A DNA stretch of 64,000 nucleotides from Pantoea rwandensis. GTDB lineage: Bacteria > Pseudomonadota > Gammaproteobacteria > Enterobacterales > Enterobacteriaceae. The notes beneath the pieces were generated by a model. That model did no database searches, was not told where the DNA came from, and worked only from the letters and a program-made list of their open reading frames with translations. This document shows positions 58,848 through 64,000 of the stretch, in pieces. The stretch's first letter is position 1; every line of letters begins with the position of its first letter. Made by a program: the position numbers and the translations under genes. The stretch lies in NCBI RefSeq assembly GCF_002095475.1, contig NZ_MLFR01000001.1:310001-374000 (forward strand). The letters are read 5' to 3'.

Positions 58848-61215
58848 ATCTGATGACGTATACCGCGAATTGGGGGCATTACTGGAACAGGCGGGTTTAG
58901 CCGAGCACGCGCTGTTTCTCAACTGGGGCTATCAGGATCTCGCGGCCAGCCCATTGAATGCGAGCGAAAGCCAGCGACAACTGGTGCTGCAGTTAGTCGG
59001 CGATACGCGGATTAATGGGCGGCAGGTACTGGATGTTGGCTGCGGGCGTGGCGGTGCCGCGGCATTGCTGCTGGAGACGTTCACACCGGTCAGCATCACC
59101 GGGATTGATCTCAGTCCCGGTAATATCGCGTTTTGCCGTCAGCGCCATCCTCACCCGCGCCTGCGCTTTCGCGTCGCAGATGCCTGTCAACTTCCGCAGG
59201 CCGATGCCAGCATCGATGTGGTGCTGAATATTGAATCCTCCGGTGCTTACGAGAAGATTACCCATTTCTGGCGCGAAACCTGGCGGGTGTTGAAACCGGG
59301 AGGCGATTTTCTGTATGCCGACTTGTTCACGGCGGAAAGCCTGAACGATGTGTTCAGCGCTTTAACCATGCTGGGTTTTGAAATGAGCGTGCAGCGCTCA
59401 ATAAGCCGCGAGGTACTGGCGGCACGACGTCAAAACAGCGATCGTTTAGTCCAGCGCTTGGTCGCGACACAGCATAAAGGGCTGAGCGATCAGCAATTGC
59501 GTGATTACTTTGCTCTACCCGGTTCAGCGGTGTTTAACGCCATGGAAAGTGGCCGGGTGGAGTATTACATTCTGCGCCTGCATAAACCGCTCCACGCCAT
59601 CACCGTCAATACCTTGCCCGATGAGCTGGAGGCGCGCCTGCTGCAACGTGCTGCCCGTTTGGCTGCCGCCGTCGAGGGGCAAGCTGAGGCAACATCAGCA
59701 GATTATTTCCCATTGCAGGCCCCCAGTGCTGACGCAAAAATTAACGTTTTTGCACTGCCCTATGCGGGCGGCGGTGCGTCGATTTATCGCGAGTGGGGGC
59801 GTGACGCACACTGGCCCTCCCACTGGCGTTTCTGCGCGTTGCAATTGCCGGGTCGTGAGAATCGCATTGATGCAGCAGGTTGTTCTGACATGCACGAGTT
59901 GGTGGCGTCATTGGCTGAACAGATTGCGCCCTATGCAGACCGCCCTTGGGCGCTGGTGGGATGCAGCTTAGGTTGTAAAGTTGCCTACGAATTGGCGCGC
60001 TGGTTCGCCAAGCGGCAGCAATCACCGCGACTGCTGTTTTTGATGGCTTGCCCTGCGCCGCATATTCCAATCACACATCGTCTTTCGCAACTTGACGAAA
60101 GGCGCTTTGCTGCTGAGGTTGAACGCTTGGGCGGAACGCCAAAAGCAGTGATGCGCGACGAGGAGATGATGCGCACCGTGGGGAAAGCACTGCGCGCGGA
60201 TTGTGCGCTGGCCGAAAGTTATGTTGCGGCAGACCTGACACCGCTGCCCATCCCGGTCGTGCTAGTGCAAGCTGAAGATGATGCACTGGTCAGCACCGAG
60301 CAGATCGCTGCGTGGCGCCAGCACTTTTCGGCACCGGTCAGTGTTATGACGGTTCAGGGTGGACACTTTTTCCTGCGACAGCATCGTGCCGCCCTTGAGC
60401 AGCGGCTGGTTAACGCGCTCAGCCAGTGGCTAGAACCGCCGGAAAAGCAAAAATGGTTTCCTTTCGCCGTGCCTGAAAAAACACATTCAGTTATTTGTTT
60501 CCATCATGCCGGTGGCAGCGCCGCCAGTTGGCGCGAGTGGCTGGAGCCGGCACGACAGGTTGGGCTGTCATTCTGCCCGGTTGAATTACCGGGACATGGC
60601 ACGCGCTTTGCTGAAAACTGTATCGATCAACTGGACAAACTACTGGATGAGTTGTCGGCGTTGATTGCACAGGTGCCTCACCCAGTCACCTTGATGGGGC
60701 ATAGCCTCGGCGCGTTGATCGCCTTTGCACTGGCGCAACGGCTGCCAGCTGACTGGATTAATGGCGTGATCGTCTCTGCGCGACGTGCACCTCAGCAAGC
60801 AACACCTCATCCCTGGCGTCATGAGATGTCGGACGAAGCATTGATGGCAGAACTGGGATCGCTCGGCGGCACTCCCGCTAGCGTCATGGCGCAGCCCGAG
60901 CTATTGGCGTTGTTTCTGCCTGTGCTGCGCGCAGATTTCAGTTTGACCGAACGGTACGTGCTGGATGACTGCGTGCCTCATCGGGCACTGCCGTTGATGA
61001 TTCTGGGCGGAGAAAGTGACAAAGAGGTTCCGATCAACAAGCTTGAAGCGTGGCGTCGATGGGGAGATGACCAGAGTGAATACCATTTGCTACAGGGCGA
61101 CCATTTTTTCCTGCATCAACATAAAACGGCTCTTTTGGCGCGAATCAGGAACTGGCTGACGCAGATGCAGGGTAGCAGCGTTAAAGCTCGCCCTGTGGTT
61201 GAGAAAATCAGCTGA
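58840..61215 (+). CDS. three-domain fusion: SAM methyltransferase - type II thioesterase - type II thioesterase
   Basis: 791 residues. Residues 1-270 are a class I methyltransferase (VLDVGCGRGGAAALLLE at ~62; FWRETWRVLKPGGDFLYADL) of the kind that acts on small-molecule or polyketide hydroxyls. Residues ~305-540 are an alpha/beta hydrolase of the type II thioesterase family (LPYAGGGASIYREW, LPGRENR, S376 in GCSLG, QGGHFFLRQH). Residues ~550-785 are a second one (FHHAGGSAASWREW, LPGHGTRF, S622 in GHSLG, QGDHFFLHQH). Each thioesterase keeps Ser, Asp and His. Type II enzymes remove wrong or stalled acyl groups from carriers. The start overlaps the reductase gene by eight bases. In related clusters these are separate genes, so this fusion is unusual. 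Confidence 0.88.
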   Translation: MTESDDVYRELGALLEQAGLAEHALFLNWGYQDLAASPLNASESQRQLVLQLVGDTRINGRQVLDVGCGRGGAAALLLETFTPVSITGIDLSPGNIAFCRQRHPHPRLRFRVADACQLPQADASIDVVLNIESSGAYEKITHFWRETWRVLKPGGDFLYADLFTAESLNDVFSALTMLGFEMSVQRSISREVLAARRQNSDRLVQRLVATQHKGLSDQQLRDYFALPGSAVFNAMESGRVEYYILRLHKPLHAITVNTLPDELEARLLQRAARLAAAVEGQAEATSADYFPLQAPSADAKINVFALPYAGGGASIYREWGRDAHWPSHWRFCALQLPGRENRIDAAGCSDMHELVASLAEQIAPYADRPWALVGCSLGCKVAYELARWFAKRQQSPRLLFLMACPAPHIPITHRLSQLDERRFAAEVERLGGTPKAVMRDEEMMRTVGKALRADCALAESYVAADLTPLPIPVVLVQAEDDALVSTEQIAAWRQHFSAPVSVMTVQGGHFFLRQHRAALEQRLVNALSQWLEPPEKQKWFPFAVPEKTHSVICFHHAGGSAASWREWLEPARQVGLSFCPVELPGHGTRFAENCIDQLDKLLDELSALIAQVPHPVTLMGHSLGALIAFALAQRLPADWINGVIVSARRAPQQATPHPWRHEMSDEALMAELGSLGGTPASVMAQPELLALFLPVLRADFSLTERYVLDDCVPHRALPLMILGGESDKEVPINKLEAWRRWGDDQSEYHLLQGDHFFLHQHKTALLARIRNWLTQMQGSSVKARPVVEKIS

Positions 61216-61230
61216 TTAACCCTGCTTGAT

Positions 61231-61263
61231 AAACGGCAATGCTACCGTGGCATTGCCGTTTTC
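61231..61263. terminator. terminator between the metallophore operon and dsdA
   Basis: ACGGCAATGC (61233-61242) pairs with GCATTGCCGT (61250-61259) around a 7-base loop. The flanking AA and TTTT extend the stem and serve as the T tract on the plus strand. It ends the rightward cluster operon and may also stop convergent dsdA transcription. Confidence 0.85.
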
Positions 61264-61272
61264 ACCGCTATT

Positions 61273-62595
61273 TCAGCGCGCCAGCCCCTGCGCCAGATAC
61301 TGCTGCATTTCACTCTCTGGAACCATCCCTCCGCCGGTCGCCCAAACCAGATGGGTAGATTTTTCCATTATTTCTGCGGAAAACCCTTGCTGCGCCCAAT
61401 AAGAATGATCTGCAGATGTAATGTGTGGACCACGCATACCCGCCAGCGCTGAAGGCTCAAGCTGCAACCCTTCGCTGCGGTCAAGCATGGCCAGCAGGTC
61501 GTACATTGATTGATCGCTAAGGGTATAGCAGCCATCGATCAACTGCTCCATAGCGCGCCCCACAAATCCTGAAGCACGCCCGACCGCCAGACCGTCCGCA
61601 GCCGTCTTGTTATCGATACCGATATCCTGAACAGCAATGCCATCATGCAATCCTGTGCTCATGCCCAGCAGCATACAGGGTGAGTGAGTAGGCTCGGCGA
61701 AAAAGCAGTGCACATGGTCGCCAAACGCCAGCTTAAGCCCGAACGCCACCCCGCCGGGGCCACCGCCCACTCCACAAGGCAGGTAAACAAAGAGTGGATG
61801 ATCAGCATCAACGATGATGCCTTTGTCCTGCAACTGCTTTGGCAATCGCAACCCTGCCACTGAATAGCCGAGGAACAGCGTGCGGGAGTTCTCATCATCG
61901 ATGAAAAAACAGGCAGTATCGGATTCTGCTGCCTTTCGCCCCTGCTCCACAGCCACACCATAATCCTGCTCATACTCCATCACGATGACACCCTGCGAGC
62001 GGAGTTTATCTTTCTTCCACTGCCGTGCATCCGCTGACATATGAACGGTCACCTGAAAGCCCAACCTGGCGCTCATGATACCGATGGAAAGCCCCAGATT
62101 TCCCGTAGAACCCACGGCAATTTTGTGCTGGCTAAAAAACTGACGGCTCTCAGGTGACAGCAAAATACTGTAATCCTCTGAAGGAGTGATAAGTCCCGCT
62201 GCCAAAGCGAGTTTTTCAGCATGGAACAGCACTTCATAAATGCCACCCCGCGCTTTGATGGAGCCCGATATCGGCAGATGACTGTCCTTCTTGATCCAGA
62301 GTTGGCCTAAAATCGGGGCCATTTTCTCCAACTCGGCTTGCATGTGCGGCGCGGCAACCATATCAGACTCAATAATTCCGCCGGTGTTAGCCGTCTCGGG
62401 GAAAGCTGCAGCCAGCAATGGTGCGAAGCGTTGCAGCCTTGCTTCAGCATCTTCCGCATCCGCTCGCGTCAAACCGACAGGTTTCAGCCCTTCTTCTGCT
62501 GATGTTACGTTTGGATTAAACCAAGCGATTTCCCGCAGGGACTGCAATTCAGTCACTATTGGCAAAGCACATTTCGCGTTAGTGGATTCCGTCAT
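61273..62595 (-). CDS. dsdA: D-serine ammonia-lyase
   Basis: 440 residues, the normal DsdA length. The PLP-binding Lys is K114 in [14 protein letters not shown], the phosphate-binding Gly loop is [15 protein letters not shown], and [15 protein letters not shown] and [14 protein letters not shown] are family signatures. The enzyme deaminates D-serine to pyruvate and ammonia, for detoxification or carbon use. It is divergent from dsdC as in E. coli, but no dsdX permease is present in the window. Confidence 0.95.
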   Translation of the reverse strand: MTESTNAKCALPIVTELQSLREIAWFNPNVTSAEEGLKPVGLTRADAEDAEARLQRFAPLLAAAFPETANTGGIIESDMVAAPHMQAELEKMAPILGQLWIKKDSHLPISGSIKARGGIYEVLFHAEKLALAAGLITPSEDYSILLSPESRQFFSQHKIAVGSTGNLGLSIGIMSARLGFQVTVHMSADARQWKKDKLRSQGVIVMEYEQDYGVAVEQGRKAAESDTACFFIDDENSRTLFLGYSVAGLRLPKQLQDKGIIVDADHPLFVYLPCGVGGGPGGVAFGLKLAFGDHVHCFFAEPTHSPCMLLGMSTGLHDGIAVQDIGIDNKTAADGLAVGRASGFVGRAMEQLIDGCYTLSDQSMYDLLAMLDRSEGLQLEPSALAGMRGPHITSADHSYWAQQGFSAEIMEKSTHLVWATGGGMVPESEMQQYLAQGLAR

Positions 62596-62806
62596 AATTC
62601 AACCTCATGGTCTTTTTCAGGTATTTAACAACAGCTTCCAACAGGCTGACAAACGATGGATTTTCATCTTTACATGAAATCAGCTAACACGAAGAAGCCC
62701 GCTAGTCGTGCTAAAAATGCGATCAATAAATCACTTTTATACATTATCCCTCAGTGAGATAGCTCTATAATTGGCGCTACTACCTATCAATGATAAGGAC
62801 CACGGC

Positions 62807-63718
62807 TTGCGTGAAATAAACGGCGGTCAACTGAGTCGGCTTTATACCTTTGAAGTCGCGGCCCGCTGCGCATCGTTCTCGGTGGCAGCGGCAGAACTTG
62901 CTCTCACACCCAGTGCAGTCAGTCATCGCATTAGTCAGCTGGAGAGCGAGTTAAATATCCGCTTGTTCAACCGTTCCCACCGGAAAGTCGAGCTCACGCT
63001 GGAGGGTGAGCGCATTTTTGCCGCAATGAACACCTCGCTAAACTTTCTCAATCAGGAAGTGCAGAGCATCAAGAATCAGGGGTTTTCGGGACGATTAACG
63101 GTGTACTGTCGGCCCTCTTTTGCTCAGTCGTGGCTTAGTCCTGGCGTGGCCTCTTTTCTTGAGGCTTATCCGCAAATTGATCTCGTCATCCTAACGGGGA
63201 ATGAAGAGATTGACCTTCACCGGATGGGCGTTGATTTATCCATTAGCTTTGATGATGCCCTTGCCGGAAGCTTTCACCAGGAACATCTCATGGGTGAAAC
63301 CATTGTTCCTGTGTGTAGCCCAGAATATGCCCAACGTTTTGAGCTCATCGACCAACCTCATAACCTGTCTTCATGCCGTTTGCTGCATGACAGAAAAGCC
63401 TGGAGCATGAATTCAGGTGGCGGCGAGTGGCAACTGTGGGCGGAACACTACACTATCGATATCACGGCAGCACGAGGAACCGAGTTTGACCAGGCAGAGT
63501 TGGCCGTGACGGCCGCCGTTCATCACGCAGGCGTCGCAATCGGCCGCAAAAGGTTGATCGGAGAAAAGCTGCGCTCAGGTGAACTCATCATGCCTTTCCC
63601 CAATACCGAGCTTCAGTGCGCCCAGCACTATTACATCAGTACCCATGCTGACAGACGCTGGCCAAAAGTTGAGGCATTTATTGGCTGGCTAAAAGCGAGG
63701 GCTGCGGCTGACCAGTAA
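62807..63718 (+). CDS. dsdC: LysR-type D-serine deaminase activator
   Basis: About 303 residues. The N-terminus LREINGGQLSRLYTFEVAAR lines up with E. coli DsdC. The HTH is FSVAAAELALTPSAVSHRISQLE, and VCSPEYAQR, LLHDRKAWS and GVAIGRKRL are shared with DsdC. The likely start is TTG 62807, with AAGGA seven bases upstream. A longer frame from TTG 62771 exists but reads through the ribosome site. It activates the divergent dsdA in response to D-serine. The operator was not identified with confidence. Confidence 0.9.
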   Translation: MREINGGQLSRLYTFEVAARCASFSVAAAELALTPSAVSHRISQLESELNIRLFNRSHRKVELTLEGERIFAAMNTSLNFLNQEVQSIKNQGFSGRLTVYCRPSFAQSWLSPGVASFLEAYPQIDLVILTGNEEIDLHRMGVDLSISFDDALAGSFHQEHLMGETIVPVCSPEYAQRFELIDQPHNLSSCRLLHDRKAWSMNSGGGEWQLWAEHYTIDITAARGTEFDQAELAVTAAVHHAGVAIGRKRLIGEKLRSGELIMPFPNTELQCAQHYYISTHADRRWPKVEAFIGWLKARAAADQ

Positions 63719-63788
63719 GACGAAATTTTTAATCTCAGATTTCTGTTTCTGCTCTGCTTAATGGGTTGAGTTGCCAGAAGGATTAGTG

Positions 63789-63802
63789 TGATAGCGCTTC
63801 CA
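63789..63802. promoter_or_regulatory. LacI/GalR-type operator
   Basis: TGATAGCGCTTCCA is a near-palindrome with the AGCGCT centre typical of LacI/GalR-family operators (form TGNWAGCGCTWNCA). It lies about 130 bp before the gene at 63931, which would be induced by a sugar through a LacI-type repressor encoded outside the window. Confidence 0.6.
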
Positions 63803-63930
63803 TTTTCGCCATCTATCGCTGGTGAAAAGAGGATGACGAGGCGCAGAATGGAATATATAACCATGTATGAATATATATTCAGTCACTTTGATTCTAACGC
63901 TAAACTCTACCGATTTGAGGAGAATGTCTA

Positions 63931-64000
63931 ATGAGTAGCTACACCTACCCAAAATTTGGTGCCGGATTGTGGCATTTTGCCAACTATATCGACCGTTATG
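63931..64000 (+). CDS. start of a TIM-barrel sugar isomerase/epimerase-like protein (cut by right edge)
   Basis: ATG 63931 with GAGGAG ten bases upstream opens a frame continuing to the window end. The 23 visible residues (KFGAGLWHFANYIDRY) look like the first strand of xylose-isomerase-like TIM-barrel sugar epimerases. The upstream LacI-type operator supports a carbohydrate role. Too little is visible for a firm call. Confidence 0.5.
   Translation, partial: MSSYTYPKFGAGLWHFANYIDRY

Noticed and set aside
28798-61215. Mobile-element or pathogenicity-island borders of the metallophore cluster
   Set aside because: I looked for integrase, tRNA gene, IS or flanking direct repeats at both ends and saw none inside the window.

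Overview
The window is a chromosomal stretch from a gammaproteobacterium of the order Enterobacterales. The main reasons are an OmpC/OmpF/PhoE-type porin, a FhuE-type TonB receptor, a dsdA/dsdC pair, a RamA/SoxS-size AraC regulator, a YhcN/BhsA-type small protein and a FliB methylase. The genus cannot be fixed from sequence alone; a Pantoea/Erwinia/Rahnella/Serratia-like organism fits. The first ~28 kb is AT-richer and full of gene remnants, as accessory DNA usually is. The 28.8-61.2 kb block is visibly richer in G+C.

Layout. 0-2 kb: start of a DeoR-type regulator, cut by the left edge, and a FliB-type protein lysine methylase. 2-13.7 kb: a membrane transporter plus a set of mostly exported redox enzymes (SDR, aldo/keto reductases, flavodoxin, carboxymuconolactone-decarboxylase-like protein, cupin, dienelactone-hydrolase-like protein) around a CusRS/HprRS-like two-component system. 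A shared CTGACA-type inverted repeat lies before three of these transcription units and probably marks the regulon. 13.9-18.3 kb: a small stress protein, a RamA-like regulator beside a broken AcrA-like gene, a degenerate SDR, a porin and a LysR regulator. 18.4-23.9 kb: an exported molybdenum hydroxylase (XdhC chaperone, Mo subunit, 2Fe-2S subunit, tri-heme cytochrome c). 23.9-26 kb: two SDR remnants and a HipBA toxin-antitoxin pair. 26-28.7 kb: a Fur-box-preceded FhuE-like receptor. 28.8-31.1 kb: a MocR regulator divergent from an arylamine N-acetyltransferase. 31.1-61.2 kb: a large metallophore assembly line. 61.3-64 kb: dsdA and dsdC, then the start of a sugar-isomerase-like gene behind a LacI-type operator.

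The centrepiece is the siderophore/metallophore locus. A near-consensus Fur box sits between two divergent units. Leftward: an NRPS with Cy-A(MT)-PCP-TE, an EmrA/HlyD-like adaptor and an EmrB-like exporter. Rightward: a 4,121-residue FAAL-ACP-KS-AT-KR-ACP-Cy-A(MT)-PCP-Cy-PCP megasynthase; a second PKS (KS-MT-KR-ACP-Cy, no AT, frameshifted in this sequence); an Irp3/YbtU-type thiazolinyl imide reductase; and a methyltransferase fused to two type II thioesterases. The architecture combines a micacocidin-like lipid-primed front end, a yersiniabactin HMWP2-like middle and a pyochelin PchF-like terminal module. No salicylate synthase is present, which fits a fatty-acyl starter turned into an alkyl-salicylate-like ring by the first PKS. 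I infer a lipid-tailed, thiazoline-containing metallophore. Its exact structure cannot be read from the sequence.
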